Part shown: positions 9,629 to 19,837 of the stretch, piece after piece
Layout: every line of letters begins with the position of its first letter
Numbering within the stretch: position 1 is the first letter of the stretch
Source of the DNA: Phyllobacteriaceae bacterium UBA1940
Lineage (GTDB): Bacteria; Pseudomonadota; Alphaproteobacteria; Rhizobiales; Rhizobiaceae
DNA length: 33,261 bases
Direction of reading: 5' to 3'
Assembly: GCA_002336975.1 (NCBI GenBank)
Contig: DDFA01000108.1
Span: 1-33,261 of the forward strand
Notes under the pieces: model-generated
Seen by the model: the letters and a program-made list of their open reading frames with translations, nothing else
Databases searched by the model: none
What the model was told of the DNA's origin: nothing
Made by a program: the position numbers and the translations under genes

Positions 9629-10591
9629 CTACAGCAATTGCCCGAGGAACGGGTCGACCTCGCGGCCGGGCTTGAACAGGCCGAGCCGCTTGATCTCCCA
9701 TTCGAGCCTTACGCCGGAATTTTCCAGCACCCGGCCGCGCACCGTTTCGCCAAGGAATTCAAGATCGTAACCGGTTGCGTTGCCGGTGTTGATCATGAAA
9801 TTGCAGTGCATCGGGCTCATCTGCGCGCCGCCGATCATCAGCCCGCGTCCGCCGGCCTTGTCGATTTCTTTCCAGGCCGAGGTTCCGGGCGGATTCTTGA
9901 AGGTCGATCCGCCGGTCTTTTCCTTGATCGGCTGCACCGTCTCGCGGTGCAGCTGCACCGCGTCCATCGCCGCCCTGATCTCGTCGCGGTCGGCCGGCGG
10001 CCCCTCGAATTCGGCGAAGGTGAACACCAGGTCCGCCGGCGCCGCCGAATGCCGGTAGGCGTAGCCCATGCCGGCGTTGGACAGCACATGCAAATCGCCC
10101 TTGCGGTCGATGGCGCGCACCTCGACAACCCGCTCGCGCGTCTCGACGCCGTTGGCGCCCGCGTTCATCCGCAGCGCCCCGCCGATGGCGCCGGGAATGC
10201 CGTGGTAGAAATGAAAGCCGCCGATGCCCGCCTCATGCGCCAGCGCCGCCACCCGCTTGTCGGGAACCGCGGCGCCCGAGCGGATGCGGGCGTCGCCGAC
10301 CTGGCTGACCTCGCCAAAACCCCTGGCCGACAGCCGGACGACGAAGCCGGGAATGCCGCCTTCGCGCACCAGCAGGTTGGAGCCGACGCCGACCGGCAGC
10401 ACCGGGATGTCCTCGGGCACGGCGCGCATGAACGCCGCCAGGTCTTCCTCGTCGGCCGGCTGGAACAGCGCCTGCGCCACGCCGCCGGCGCGGAACCAGA
10501 TGATCTTGTCCATCTCGGCGTCGGCGATCAGCCGGCCGCGCAATGCCCCCAGCCGTCCTTCCAGCTTCTTCAGCAGTTCGACGCCGTTCAT
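9629..10591 (-). CDS. murB: UDP-N-acetylenolpyruvoylglucosamine reductase MurB
   Basis: MurB is the FAD enzyme that reduces UDP-GlcNAc-enolpyruvate to UDP-MurNAc with NADPH. The ATG at 10589-10591 overlaps the murC stop (ATGA) and gives 320 residues starting [12 protein letters not shown]; an in-frame ATG 36 nt upstream lies inside murC and is unlikely. The FAD-binding motifs [15 protein letters not shown] (about 65-79) and [20 protein letters not shown] (about 119-138) are present. The catalytic serine motif GGSTFKNP is at 217-224 (Ser219). The closing EWEIKRLG contains the proton-relay glutamate. The GSTFKNP form resembles type II MurB. Confidence 0.97.
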   Translation of the reverse strand: MNGVELLKKLEGRLGALRGRLIADAEMDKIIWFRAGGVAQALFQPADEEDLAAFMRAVPEDIPVLPVGVGSNLLVREGGIPGFVVRLSARGFGEVSQVGDARIRSGAAVPDKRVAALAHEAGIGGFHFYHGIPGAIGGALRMNAGANGVETRERVVEVRAIDRKGDLHVLSNAGMGYAYRHSAAPADLVFTFAEFEGPPADRDEIRAAMDAVQLHRETVQPIKEKTGGSTFKNPPGTSAWKEIDKAGGRGLMIGGAQMSPMHCNFMINTGNATGYDLEFLGETVRGRVLENSGVRLEWEIKRLGLFKPGREVDPFLGQLL

Positions 10592-11988
10592 TCGACCGCC
10601 AGTTCCTTCGGCAGCGCATAGGCCCATTGGGTGATGTTGCCTGCGCCGAGAAACACAACGAAATCACCGGGTTTCGCCAATTCCCTGACAATCGGGGCGA
10701 TCGCTTCGGGACCCGCCACATAGCGCGCGTCGCGATGACCGCCGGAGCGGATGCGCGACACCAGCGCTTCCGAGGTGACGCCCTCGATCGGGTCCTCGCC
10801 GGCGGTGTAGACCGGCGCCACCATCACCGTGTCGGCGTCGTTGAAGCACGAGGCGAAATCGTCGAACAGATCGTGCAGCCGGGTGTAGCGATGCGGCTGG
10901 GCGATGGCGATGACCCGGCCGCCGGTGGAATCGCGCGCCGCCCTCAGCACCGCCCTGATCTCCACCGGATGGTGGCCGTAATCGTCAAAGATCTCGACGC
11001 CGTGCCAGGTCCCGGTGTGGGTGAAGCGCCGCTTCACCCCGCCGAAGCCGGCCAGCCCCGCCTTGATCGCCTTTTCCGACATGCCCAGTTCATGCGCCAC
11101 GGCGATCGCAGCGGTCGCATTGGAGACATTGTGGCGGCCCGGCATCGGCAGCCGCAAATCGGCCATCTGCGTCACCTTGCCGGTCTTCCTGTCTCGGATC
11201 TCGACGTCGAAGGCCGACACCGCGCCGTCCATGCGGTGGTTGAAAAAGCGCACATCGGCCTGCGGGTTCTCGCCATAGGTGACGACGCGGCGATCCTCGA
11301 TGCGGCTGACCAGCGCCTGCACCTCGGGATGGTCGATGCACATCACCCCGAAGCCGTAGAACGGCACGTTTTCGACAAACTGGGCGAAGGCGTCGCGCAC
11401 CTTGTCGAAACTGCCATAATGGTCGAGATGTTCGGGGTCGATATTGGTGACCACCGCGATGTCGGCCGGCAGTTTCAGGAAGGTGCCGTCGCTTTCGTCG
11501 GCCTCGACCACCATCCAGTCGCCCGCGCCCATGCGCGCATTGGTGCCATAGGCGTTGATGATGCCGCCATTGACCACGGTCGGGTCGAGCCCGCCAGCCT
11601 CGAGCAGCGTCGCCACCATCGAGGTGGTGGTGGTCTTGCCATGGGTGCCGCCGATGGCGATCGCCTGGCGGAACCGCATCAGCTCCGCCAGCATCTCGGC
11701 GCGGCGCACGATCGGCAGCAGTCTTTCGCGCGCCGCCATCAGTTCGGGATTGCTCTTCCTGATCGCGGTCGACACCACCACCACTTCGGCGTCGCCGAGA
11801 TTTTCGGCCTTGTGGCCGACAAAGCACTCGATGCCCTTGTCGCGCAGCCGCTGCACATTGGCGCTTTCGGACTGGTCAGACCCCTGCACCTTGTAGCCGA
11901 GATTGTGCAGCACTTCGGCGATGCCGCTCATGCCGATGCCGCCGATGCCGATGAAATGCACCAGGCCGATTGTATGCGGCATCTTCAT
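10588..11988 (-). CDS. murC: UDP-N-acetylmuramate--L-alanine ligase MurC
   Basis: MurC adds L-Ala to UDP-MurNAc in the cytoplasm using ATP. The 466-residue product has the N-terminal Rossmann motif [17 protein letters not shown] (about 11-27), the P-loop GGTHGKTT at 113-120, and [11 protein letters not shown] in the central domain. [16 protein letters not shown] and [11 protein letters not shown] lie in the C-terminal domain; these are typical of MurC rather than MurD-F. It overlaps murG and murB by 4 nt each, so the three are translationally coupled. Confidence 0.98.
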   Translation of the reverse strand: MKMPHTIGLVHFIGIGGIGMSGIAEVLHNLGYKVQGSDQSESANVQRLRDKGIECFVGHKAENLGDAEVVVVSTAIRKSNPELMAARERLLPIVRRAEMLAELMRFRQAIAIGGTHGKTTTTSMVATLLEAGGLDPTVVNGGIINAYGTNARMGAGDWMVVEADESDGTFLKLPADIAVVTNIDPEHLDHYGSFDKVRDAFAQFVENVPFYGFGVMCIDHPEVQALVSRIEDRRVVTYGENPQADVRFFNHRMDGAVSAFDVEIRDRKTGKVTQMADLRLPMPGRHNVSNATAAIAVAHELGMSEKAIKAGLAGFGGVKRRFTHTGTWHGVEIFDDYGHHPVEIRAVLRAARDSTGGRVIAIAQPHRYTRLHDLFDDFASCFNDADTVMVAPVYTAGEDPIEGVTSEALVSRIRSGGHRDARYVAGPEAIAPIVRELAKPGDFVVFLGAGNITQWAYALPKELAVE

Positions 11989-13112
11989 GCTTGGGCGCCC
12001 CGTTCGTAGTCTTGGACAGTCATGCCGGAGGCAATAGCCTCTGTCAGGTCGGCGAGCAACTGCGCCGCGTTGGGGCGGCCGACGCTGCGCGCGGCGGCCG
12101 CCATCTTCGCGCTCATCGCCGGATCGTCCATATAGCCGGCGATCTTCGCCGCAAGCACGTCAGGCGTCAGCGACGCCTGCGGCGCCACCTCGCAGCCGCC
12201 GACGCTGGCCAGCGCCTCGGCATTGGCCGCCTGGTCGTGGTCGAGCGCATGCGGATAGGGAACCAGCACCGCCGGCCGGCCGATGACGGCGATTTCCGAC
12301 ACCGTCGATGCGCCCGAGCGCGAGATCACCAGGCTGGCGCGGGCCATGCGTTCAGCCAGGTCGCCAAAGAACGGCGACACCTGCGCCTCGACGCCAAGCC
12401 CGGCATAGGCGGCGCGCACCGCCGCCTCGTCGCCCTGGCGCGCCTGCTGCACGATGCGCAGCCGCTGGCGTTGCTCGGGCGGCAGCAGCGCCACGGCGGC
12501 AGGAACCGCCTCGGAAAAGAACTGCGCGCCCTGGCTGCCGCCAAACACCAGCAGATGGAACGGCTGCCCCGGCCCCGACGGCGCATAGGCGCGGTCCGCG
12601 GCCTCGATCACCGCCGGGCGCACCGGATTGCCGGTCACCACCGTCTTTTGCGGCGCGCTTGAGGTCTGCTTGGTCAGGAACCCTCCGGCAATAGCGTCGA
12701 CGCGCCCGGCCAGCGCCTTGTTGGCGCGGCCCATCACCGCGTTCTGCTCATGGATCAGCGTCGCCGCGCCGCGCCGCGTCGCCGCATAGAGCGGCGGAAG
12801 CGTCGGATAGCCGCCAAAGCCCACCACCGCCTTCGGCTTGATCTCGGCGATCACCCGCGACGCCTGCCGCACCCCGCCCCAGATGCGCCAGAAGGTCCGC
12901 GCCAACGCGATCGGGTTCTTGCCGCCGACCGTCGCCGACCGGATCTGGTGGATTTTGGCGGCCGGAAATTTTCCCGCGAACCGCTCGGCGCGGTCGTCGG
13001 TGGCCAGATGGATCTCCCAGCCGCGCGCCGCCAGTTCATGCGCCAGCGCCTCGGCGGGAAACAGGTGCCCGCCGGTGCCGCCGGCGCTCAGGAGAATAAC
13101 GCCCTTCGACAA
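11985..13112 (-). CDS. murG: UDP-GlcNAc:undecaprenyl-PP-MurNAc-pentapeptide GlcNAc transferase MurG
   Basis: MurG converts lipid I to lipid II at the inner face of the membrane. The reading frame begins with a TTG at 13110-13112, with GGAG 8 nt upstream, 3 nt after the ftsW stop. No ATG gives a better start: the conserved glycine-rich loop GGTGGH is already at residues 11-16. The donor-site region [20 protein letters not shown] and [14 protein letters not shown] are in the C-terminal Rossmann domain. The product has 375 residues, the normal length. The TTG start and tight coupling to ftsW may limit its expression. Confidence 0.97.
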   Translation of the reverse strand: MSKGVILLSAGGTGGHLFPAEALAHELAARGWEIHLATDDRAERFAGKFPAAKIHQIRSATVGGKNPIALARTFWRIWGGVRQASRVIAEIKPKAVVGFGGYPTLPPLYAATRRGAATLIHEQNAVMGRANKALAGRVDAIAGGFLTKQTSSAPQKTVVTGNPVRPAVIEAADRAYAPSGPGQPFHLLVFGGSQGAQFFSEAVPAAVALLPPEQRQRLRIVQQARQGDEAAVRAAYAGLGVEAQVSPFFGDLAERMARASLVISRSGASTVSEIAVIGRPAVLVPYPHALDHDQAANAEALASVGGCEVAPQASLTPDVLAAKIAGYMDDPAMSAKMAAAARSVGRPNAAQLLADLTEAIASGMTVQDYERGAQA

Positions 13113-13115
13113 TCT

Positions 13116-14267
13116 CTACTCCGCCGGCAAGATGCGTTCGTCGAAGCGCGGGCGCGTCGCCTGCCGCGATTCGGGCCGGGTGCGGGTCAGCGCCAGCACC
13201 ATGCCCATCGAAATCGCCATCGCCACCAGCGACGAGCCGCCATAGGAGATGAACGGCAGCGTCATGCCTTTCGCCGGCAGCAATTGCAGGTTCACGCCGA
13301 TATTGATGATCGATTGCAGCCCGAACAGGATCACCAGCCCCGACACCGCCAGCCGTGTGAACTCGTCGCGCTCGCGCAGCGCGATCGCCAGCCCGCGCAG
13401 CACGATGAAGGCGAACAGGCCGACCAGCAGCATGCACAGGATGATGCCGAACTCCTCGCCGGCCACGGAGAAGATGAAGTCGGTGTGGCTATCGGGCAGG
13501 ATGCGCTTTGCCGTGCCCTCGCCCGGCCCTCGGCCGAACCAGCCGCCATTGATGATCGCCTCGCGGCCGGTCTCGGTCTGGAAATTGTCGCCCTCGCCGG
13601 TCAGGAAGCGGTCGACGCGGCCCGCCACGTGGGGGAAGAACGTATAGGCGCCGAACGCCCCGGTGACGCCGATCACGCCGAACACCGCGATCCACAACCA
13701 CGGCATGCCGGCCATGAAGAACATCGTCGCCCAGGTCGCCGTCACCAGCATTGTCTGGCCAAGGTCGGGCTGCGCTACCAAGAGCGTCACCACCAGGCCG
13801 ACGAGGATGATCGCAAACAGATTGCCGGGAATTTCTGGCTGCCTGGCGTGTTCGGCGAACAGCCAGGCGCAGATCACCACGAAGGCCGGCTTGAGGAACT
13901 CCGACGGCTGGAGCGACACCCCCGCCAGCGACAGCCAGCGGCGCGAGCCCTTGACCTCGACGCCGACGAACAGCGTCAGCACCATCGCCGCGATCATCAG
14001 CACCAGCATGATCGCCGCCAGTCGCCTCACCTGCCGGTGGTCGAGAAACGAGATCGCCAGCATCACCCCGATCGCCGGCAGCATGAACACGATCTGGCGG
14101 GTGACGAAATGGAATTCTTCCAGCCCGATGCGCTCGGCGACCGCCGGGCTGGCGGCGAACGACAGCACGATTCCCAGCACCATCAACGCCAGGAAAGAGG
14201 CGAGAAACCAGCGGTCGATCGTCCACCACCAGGTCGATACGAGTCCACGGTCTGTGCGACTGGTCAT
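13116..14267 (-). CDS. ftsW: Peptidoglycan glycosyltransferase FtsW
   Basis: FtsW is the SEDS-family polytopic membrane protein that polymerises lipid II at the septum together with FtsI. The 383 residues contain about ten hydrophobic segments, the large periplasmic loop with RVDRFLTGEGDNFQTETGREAIINGG, and the SEDS signature GMTLPFISYGGSS near the C-terminus. The ATG at 14265-14267 has AGGAG 7 nt upstream. The 156-nt gap from murD is unusually long for this cluster and holds a TTAACCAT motif, so it may have its own promoter. Confidence 0.97.
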   Translation of the reverse strand: MTSRTDRGLVSTWWWTIDRWFLASFLALMVLGIVLSFAASPAVAERIGLEEFHFVTRQIVFMLPAIGVMLAISFLDHRQVRRLAAIMLVLMIAAMVLTLFVGVEVKGSRRWLSLAGVSLQPSEFLKPAFVVICAWLFAEHARQPEIPGNLFAIILVGLVVTLLVAQPDLGQTMLVTATWATMFFMAGMPWLWIAVFGVIGVTGAFGAYTFFPHVAGRVDRFLTGEGDNFQTETGREAIINGGWFGRGPGEGTAKRILPDSHTDFIFSVAGEEFGIILCMLLVGLFAFIVLRGLAIALRERDEFTRLAVSGLVILFGLQSIINIGVNLQLLPAKGMTLPFISYGGSSLVAMAISMGMVLALTRTRPESRQATRPRFDERILPAE

Positions 14268-14326
14268 GTCAGGCTCCTGAGCGCGGACGCATCTTCTCGA
14301 TATACGAAGCGAAGACGAAGGAACTG

Positions 14327-14334
14327 TTAACCAT
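14327..14334 (+). promoter_or_regulatory. CtrA half-site-like motif upstream of ftsW
   Basis: TTAACCAT, read on the plus strand, is identical to the 8-mer half-site described for the cell-cycle regulator CtrA. It lies about 60 nt before the ftsW ATG in the only sizeable gap between murD and ftsW. A single 8-mer can occur by chance, so binding is inference. Confidence 0.35.
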
Positions 14335-14423
14335 CATTCAGCCTGTTGCGACGCGCGGCCATCCGCGCGGTCATTTTTTCGTTTACCGCGGAACGCTCCG
14401 CCGATCGTTACGCCGCCCAGGCC

Positions 14424-15812
14424 TCAGATCGGCTCTACTCCATCGAGGCAGAGAACGGCGGCGCGGAACGCGTCGCCCCGGACCTCGAAATTTTTGAACT
14501 GGTCGAAGCTTGCGCAGGCCGGCGACAGCAGCACCACCGCCTCGCCGGCGCTGTCGCGCGCCGCATCCGCCGCCGCGCGCGCCACCGCCACGGCCAGCGT
14601 GCCGGAAATCTCGTACGGCACAGACGTTCCCAGCGTCGCCGAGAACGCCGGCGCGGCCTCGCCGATCAGATAGGCGCGCGCGATGCGTGGAAAAAACGGC
14701 CGGAGCGGCTCGATGCCGCCCTGTTTCGGCAGCCCGCCGGCGATCCAGTAGATGCGCCCAAAGCTCGACAGCGCCGGCGCAGCCGCCTCGGCATTGGTCG
14801 CCTTGGAATCGTTGACGAACAGCACATTGCCCTTGCGGCCGACCTGCTGCATCCGGTGCGCCAGGCCCGGAAAACTGTTCAGCCCGGGCTGCAACGCCTC
14901 GCGCGGCATGCCGACGCGCAGGCAGGCCGCGATCGCCGCAAGCGCGTTCTGGGCGTTGTGCTGGCCGCGCAGCGAGCCGACGCCTTCCAGCGAAGCGACG
15001 CGGGAATACTTGCCGTGGCTTGCATGCATCAACGCCTGGCCGTCGGCGAAGTAACCGTCGGTCAGCGCCAGCCGCTTGGAGATGCGGATGACGTCCTGCC
15101 CGGCCCGTTCGAGCCGGTCGGCGATGTCGGCGCAGAAAATGTCGTCGACCGCGACGATCGCTGTCCGGCTTCCCGCCACCAGCCGCTCCTTGATCGCGGC
15201 ATAGTTCTTCATCGTGCCGTGCCGGTCGAGATGGTCGGGCGTCAGGTTGAGCAGCACGCCGGCGGTCGGATCGAGCGACGGCGCCAGGTCGATCTGGTAG
15301 GACGAGCATTCGACCACGTAGTGACGCTCGGGCGTGGGCGGATCGAGCGTCATCACCGCCCGGCCGATATTGCCCCCCATCTGCGTGTCCAGCCCCGCCG
15401 ACGCCAGCAGATGCGCGGTCAGCGCCGTCGTCGTCGACTTGCCGTTGGTGCCGGTGATCGCGATGAACGGCGCGTCGGGCGCCCGCGCCCGCCGCTCGCG
15501 CGCAAACAGTTCCACGTCGCCAATGATCTCGACGCCGGCGCCACGCGCCAGATCGACGCTCCAGTGCGGCTTGGGGTGGGTCAGCGGCACGCCGGGCGAC
15601 AGCACGAAGGAGGCGACCCCGCTCCAGTCGACGTCGCGCAGGTCGGCTACCTTGATGCCCTCACCGCGCGCCCGCGCCACACTGTCGGGATTGTCGTCCC
15701 AGGCGACGATGTCCGCCCCGCCGTCGGCAAGCGCGCGCGCGGTCGCAAGGCCGGAGCCGCCGAGGCCGAACAGGGCGACGCGTTTGCCGGAAAAGGTCGA
15801 GGCCGCAATCAT
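14424..15812 (-). CDS. murD: UDP-N-acetylmuramoyl-L-alanine--D-glutamate ligase MurD
   Basis: MurD adds D-Glu to UDP-MurNAc-L-Ala. The ATG at 15810-15812 overlaps the mraY stop by 4 nt and gives 462 residues starting [21 protein letters not shown]. The same frame stays open upstream through mraY, but that extension is out-of-frame translation of mraY. The P-loop [10 protein letters not shown] is at about 120-129. [29 protein letters not shown] (the MurD-type DSKATN motif) and [22 protein letters not shown] (the family's C-terminal motif) confirm identity. Confidence 0.98.
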   Translation of the reverse strand: MIAASTFSGKRVALFGLGGSGLATARALADGGADIVAWDDNPDSVARARGEGIKVADLRDVDWSGVASFVLSPGVPLTHPKPHWSVDLARGAGVEIIGDVELFARERRARAPDAPFIAITGTNGKSTTTALTAHLLASAGLDTQMGGNIGRAVMTLDPPTPERHYVVECSSYQIDLAPSLDPTAGVLLNLTPDHLDRHGTMKNYAAIKERLVAGSRTAIVAVDDIFCADIADRLERAGQDVIRISKRLALTDGYFADGQALMHASHGKYSRVASLEGVGSLRGQHNAQNALAAIAACLRVGMPREALQPGLNSFPGLAHRMQQVGRKGNVLFVNDSKATNAEAAAPALSSFGRIYWIAGGLPKQGGIEPLRPFFPRIARAYLIGEAAPAFSATLGTSVPYEISGTLAVAVARAAADAARDSAGEAVVLLSPACASFDQFKNFEVRGDAFRAAVLCLDGVEPI

Positions 15813-16891
15813 CTGAGCTTCAGCGTCGACAGTCCGACCAGCGCAAGGATCACGGCGATGATCCAGAACCGGATTACCACCTGGCTTTCGGTCCAGCCGA
15901 GTTTTTCGAAATGGTGATGGATCGGCGCCATCAAAAACACCCGCTTGCCGGTGAGCTTGAAATAGCCGACCTGGATGATCACCGACATCGCTTCCATCAC
16001 GAACAGGCCGCCGATTATCGCCAGCACGATCTCGTGCTTGGTCGCCACCGCGATCGAGCCGATCAGGCCGCCGAGCGCCAGCGAGCCGGTGTCGCCCATG
16101 AAGATCGCCGCCGGCGGCGCGTTGAACCACAGGAAGCCGAGCCCCGCCCCGATCACTGCGCCGAGCACGACGGCGAGCTCGCCGGTGCCGGGGGTGAAAT
16201 GGATCTGCAGATAGTCGGCAAACACCGCGTTGCCCGCCAGGTAGGCGATGACGCCGAACGAGGCGGCGGCGATCATCACAGGCACGATCGCCAGTCCGTC
16301 CAGCCCGTCGGTCAGGTTCACCGCATTGCCGGCGCCCACCATCACCAGCGCCCCGAACGGAATGAAGAACCAGCCGAGATTGATGATGAAGTCCTTGACG
16401 AACGGGAATGTCAGCGACGACGAGAACGGCGCCTGCCCCGCCTGCATGATCGTATAGGTGGCGATGCCGGCGACCAGGAATTCGATGGCCAGCCGCACCC
16501 GGCCCGAAACGCCGAGATGCGATTGCTTGGTCACCTTCATGTAGTCGTCGTAGAAGCCGATCGTGCCGAACGACACGGTGACGAACAGCACCACCCAGAC
16601 ATAGACGCTGCCGAGATTGGCCCACAGCAAGGTCGAACCGAGAATGCCGCTCAGGATCATCAGCCCGCCCATGGTCGGCGTGCCGGCCTTCTTGAAATGC
16701 GTCTGCGGTCCGTCGGCGCGGATCGGCTGGCCCTTGCCCTGCCTGAGACGCAGCGAATTGATGATCGCCGGCCCGAACATGAAGGTGATCAGCGCCGCCG
16801 TGATCAGGGCGCCGCCGACGCGGAAGGTGATGTATCGGAAGACGTTGAACGCCGAAATGTGGTCCGCGAAGGCGGTGAGATAGATCAGCAT
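15809..16891 (-). CDS. mraY: Phospho-N-acetylmuramoyl-pentapeptide transferase MraY
   Basis: MraY transfers phospho-MurNAc-pentapeptide to undecaprenyl phosphate, forming lipid I in the inner membrane. The 360-residue protein has about ten transmembrane segments. The magnesium and substrate motifs are FYDDYMKV (Asp115, Asp116), [13 protein letters not shown] (Asp195, Asp198) and the HHHFEKLG loop near residue 325. The C-terminus [19 protein letters not shown] is family-typical. The gene lies 28 nt after murF and overlaps murD by 4 nt. Confidence 0.98.
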   Translation of the reverse strand: MLIYLTAFADHISAFNVFRYITFRVGGALITAALITFMFGPAIINSLRLRQGKGQPIRADGPQTHFKKAGTPTMGGLMILSGILGSTLLWANLGSVYVWVVLFVTVSFGTIGFYDDYMKVTKQSHLGVSGRVRLAIEFLVAGIATYTIMQAGQAPFSSSLTFPFVKDFIINLGWFFIPFGALVMVGAGNAVNLTDGLDGLAIVPVMIAAASFGVIAYLAGNAVFADYLQIHFTPGTGELAVVLGAVIGAGLGFLWFNAPPAAIFMGDTGSLALGGLIGSIAVATKHEIVLAIIGGLFVMEAMSVIIQVGYFKLTGKRVFLMAPIHHHFEKLGWTESQVVIRFWIIAVILALVGLSTLKLR

Positions 16892-16919
16892 GCGGCCTCG
16901 CGGGTGAAGATAAAGCGTA

Positions 16920-18347
16920 TCATGCGCCGGCCCCGCCGTCGCCGTCTGCGGGGAATTTGGCGCGGATCGCCTCGACCAGCCTGGAAAAACCCATGCCGTT
17001 CGACGATTTGATCATGATCGTGTCGCCGGGTTTCAGCGCCGCCAGCAGCACCGGCTTCAGCGCCTCGGCGTCCGGCAGGTGGCCGGCCAGCCTTTCGGGC
17101 GGCAGCACCGCGGCCAGCGCCGACATTTCCGGTCCGCCCAGAAACACCATGTCGATCTTGGTCGGCTCGATCATCGCCGCCAGGCTGGCGTGCAGCTTGG
17201 CGGAATGGTTGCCCAGTTCCCGCATGTCGCCCAGCACCGCGATGCGGCGGCCCTTGTCGGCGACCGGCGTCTGGTCGAGCAGGTCGAGCGCCGCCTTCAT
17301 CGAGGCGGTGTTGGCGTTGTAGCTCTCGTCGATCAGGGTGATCCCGCTGGCCAGCTGGTGACGCAGGCCGCGGCCGCCTTCCGCCTGCAAATCGCCGAGC
17401 GCCACCGCCACCCGGGCGACTTCTGCGCCGGTCAGTCTGGCCGCGCCGAGCACCGCCAGCGCGTTCTGGGCGATGTGGCGGCCCGGCACGCCGATGCGCA
17501 CCACCACTTCCGACTTGCCGATCGCCGCCGAGATCGTCGAATGATCGGCCGCGGGCGTGTATTTCAGCAGCCTGAACTCGGCCTTTGCGTTCTCGCCAAA
17601 GCCGTGAATGTGCTTGACCCCGGCCTCCTTGGCCAGCTTTTCCAGCAATTTGTAGCGCGCGTCGTCGCGGTTGATCAGCGCGTGGCCGTTCTTTTCCAGC
17701 CCTTCGAAGATTTCCGCCTTGGCGCGTGCAATCTCGTCAAGGTTGCGGAAATGTCCGAGATGCGCCGCCGCGATCAGCGTCACGATCGCCACATGCGGGC
17801 GCACCAGCTTGACCAGCGGCCGGATTTCGTCGGCATGGTTCATGCCGATCTCGAAGATCGCGTATTGCGCGTCCTCCGGCAGCCGCGCCAGCGACAGCGG
17901 CACGCCCCAGTGATTGTTGAACGATTTGTCCGAGGCGTGCACCTTGCCGACCGCCGACAATGTGTGGCGCAGCGCCTCCTTGGTTGTCGTCTTGCCCGCC
18001 GATCCGGTCACCGCGATGATCTGCGCCTTCGACCTGGCGCGCGCCGCCCCGGCGAGGCGGATCAGCGCCGCCAGCACGTCGTCGACGACGATCAGCGGCG
18101 TGGTGATGCGCCCCAGCCCCGGCAGTTTTCCGTCCGCCACCACCAACAGGCCGGCGCCCGCCTTCACCGCCGCGGTCGCAAAGTCGTGGCCGTCATGCAC
18201 ATCGCCCTTGATGGCGAAGAACGCGTCGCCCGGCGACAGCGACCGGCTGTCGATGGAAATGCCGCCAATTCCCTCGGGCAGATTGCCCACGGGACGGCCG
18301 GACATGGCCGCGACCAGGTCCTGCGAACGCCAGAGCTGCTCGCTCAT
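16920..18347 (-). CDS. murF: UDP-MurNAc-tripeptide--D-alanyl-D-alanine ligase MurF
   Basis: MurF adds the D-Ala-D-Ala made by Ddl, completing UDP-MurNAc-pentapeptide. It has 475 residues. The N-terminal domain has [26 protein letters not shown] (about 31-56). The P-loop TGSAGKTTT is at 114-122. [14 protein letters not shown] and [11 protein letters not shown] are MurF-specific. The C-terminus has [15 protein letters not shown] and LGDMRELG. The start overlaps the murE stop by 4 nt. Confidence 0.98.
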   Translation of the reverse strand: MSEQLWRSQDLVAAMSGRPVGNLPEGIGGISIDSRSLSPGDAFFAIKGDVHDGHDFATAAVKAGAGLLVVADGKLPGLGRITTPLIVVDDVLAALIRLAGAARARSKAQIIAVTGSAGKTTTKEALRHTLSAVGKVHASDKSFNNHWGVPLSLARLPEDAQYAIFEIGMNHADEIRPLVKLVRPHVAIVTLIAAAHLGHFRNLDEIARAKAEIFEGLEKNGHALINRDDARYKLLEKLAKEAGVKHIHGFGENAKAEFRLLKYTPAADHSTISAAIGKSEVVVRIGVPGRHIAQNALAVLGAARLTGAEVARVAVALGDLQAEGGRGLRHQLASGITLIDESYNANTASMKAALDLLDQTPVADKGRRIAVLGDMRELGNHSAKLHASLAAMIEPTKIDMVFLGGPEMSALAAVLPPERLAGHLPDAEALKPVLLAALKPGDTIMIKSSNGMGFSRLVEAIRAKFPADGDGGAGA

Positions 18348-19795
18348 GCCCGCGCCTCGAGCGCGGCGCGCACTTCGGCATGGTCCGAGAACGGATGCGT
18401 CACGCTCCCGACGGTCTGGCCTTGCTCGTGGCCCTTGCCGGCGACGATCAGGCTGTCGCCGGCGCGCAGCAGCCCGACCGCGTGGCGGATCGCCTCGCGG
18501 CGGTCGCCGATCTCGGTTGCGCCGGGCGCATTGGCCATGATCTCGGCGCGGATGGCGGCGGGAACCTCCGAGCGGGGATTGTCGTCGGTGACGATCGCCA
18601 CGTCCGCCAGCCTCGCCGCGATGCCGCCCATGATCGGCCGCTTGCCCTTGTCGCGGTCGCCGCCGCAGCCGAACACCACCACCACCCGGCCGGTCGTATA
18701 GGGCCGCACCGCCTGCAGCACGTTTTCAAGCGCCTCGGGCTTGTGGGCGTAGTCGACATAGACCGGAGCGCCGCCATGCGTCTGGCCGACCAGTTCCAGC
18801 CGTCCCGGCGCGCCGGTCAGCCTTTCCAGCGCCGCCATCGTCGTGGCGATGCGGGTCCCCGTCGCGATCGCGACGCCGGCGGCCACCAGCGCGTTCGACA
18901 TCTGGAATGCGCCCGCCAGCGGCAGGTCGACCTCGAACAGTTCGCCGCCCGCCATGATTTCGGCGCGCTGCCGGTTGCGCTCGTGCTCCAGCCGCTTCAG
19001 CGTCAGAAAATTGCCCCTGCGGCCAACGGTCAGCACCTCCAGCCCGGCGGCGCACGCCGCTTTTTCGGTCGGCGCCGACCACGGGTCGTCGGCAAAGATC
19101 ACCGCCGGCGCGCCCTTCTTCATCAGCGTGTCGAACAGTCTGAGCTTGGCTCGGTGATAGTCCTCGACGGTCGGATGATAGTCCATATGGTCGCGGCCGA
19201 GATTGGTGAAGGCGCCGACCGCCAGCCGCACGCCGTCGAGGCGGCGCTGGTCGAGCCCGTGCGACGAGGCTTCCATCGCCGCGTGGGTGACGCCGCCGGC
19301 CGCCAGCTCGGACAACAGCCGGTGCAGCGCCACCGGATCGGGCGTCGTCAGCGTGCCGTAATCGTTGCGGCCGGGCGCAACCACGCCGGTGGTGCCGATC
19401 GACGCCGCGCCATAGCCGGCCCTCTCCCAGATCTGCCGCGCAAACGACACGACCGAGGTCTTGCCGCTGGTGCCGGTGACGGCCGCCATGATCTCCGGCT
19501 GGCCGGGATAGAACCGCGCCGCGATCAGCGACAGCGCCCGGCGCGGGTCTGCGACGCGCAGGACCGGAACCGAAACGTCGCCGAGCGCCGCGTCGGGGCC
19601 GGCGACGATGGCGGCGGCGCCGCGCGCCGCGGCGTCCAGCGCAAACGCCGCGCCGTCGGCTTTTGTGCCCGCAAGCGCGACAAAAATCGACCCGGCCTGG
19701 ACGGCGCGCGAATCGGCGCTGACGCCCTTGACGTCAACGTCGCCAGTCGCATCGTCTCCAACCGGGAGGATCCCGTTGAAATCCCTGAGCTTCAT
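18344..19795 (-). CDS. murE: UDP-MurNAc-L-alanyl-D-glutamate--2,6-diaminopimelate ligase MurE
   Basis: MurE adds the third stem-peptide residue. The ATG at 19793-19795 follows an AAGGGGG ribosome site and gives 483 residues starting [11 protein letters not shown]; an earlier in-frame ATG at 19834 falls in the ftsI C-terminal codons and is unlikely. The P-loop TGTSGKTS is at 107-114. The DNPR motif (405-408) selects meso-diaminopimelate rather than lysine, as expected for a Gram-negative. [14 protein letters not shown] lies just before it. It starts 42 nt after ftsI and overlaps murF by 4 nt. Confidence 0.98.
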   Translation of the reverse strand: MKLRDFNGILPVGDDATGDVDVKGVSADSRAVQAGSIFVALAGTKADGAAFALDAAARGAAAIVAGPDAALGDVSVPVLRVADPRRALSLIAARFYPGQPEIMAAVTGTSGKTSVVSFARQIWERAGYGAASIGTTGVVAPGRNDYGTLTTPDPVALHRLLSELAAGGVTHAAMEASSHGLDQRRLDGVRLAVGAFTNLGRDHMDYHPTVEDYHRAKLRLFDTLMKKGAPAVIFADDPWSAPTEKAACAAGLEVLTVGRRGNFLTLKRLEHERNRQRAEIMAGGELFEVDLPLAGAFQMSNALVAAGVAIATGTRIATTMAALERLTGAPGRLELVGQTHGGAPVYVDYAHKPEALENVLQAVRPYTTGRVVVVFGCGGDRDKGKRPIMGGIAARLADVAIVTDDNPRSEVPAAIRAEIMANAPGATEIGDRREAIRHAVGLLRAGDSLIVAGKGHEQGQTVGSVTHPFSDHAEVRAALEARA

Positions 19796-19837
19796 TGTCC
19801 CCCTTGACCGAACCGCCCCCCAGGCGGCCCGCAAGAA

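Noticed and set aside
12750..14330. A 526-codon plus-strand frame opposite murG and ftsW, rich in His, Gln, Asp and Arg
   Set aside because: The composition is the reverse complement of hydrophobic membrane-protein codons; no domain or ribosome site.
14352..14369. 7-bp GC hairpin followed by six Ts on the plus strand between murD and ftsW
   Set aside because: The T-run is on the plus strand, where no gene ends; on the minus strand no T-run follows, so it is not a murD terminator.
15813..16625. Apparent 271-residue N-terminal extension of MurD
   Set aside because: It is mraY read in another frame; MurD is full length from the ATG overlapping the mraY stop.
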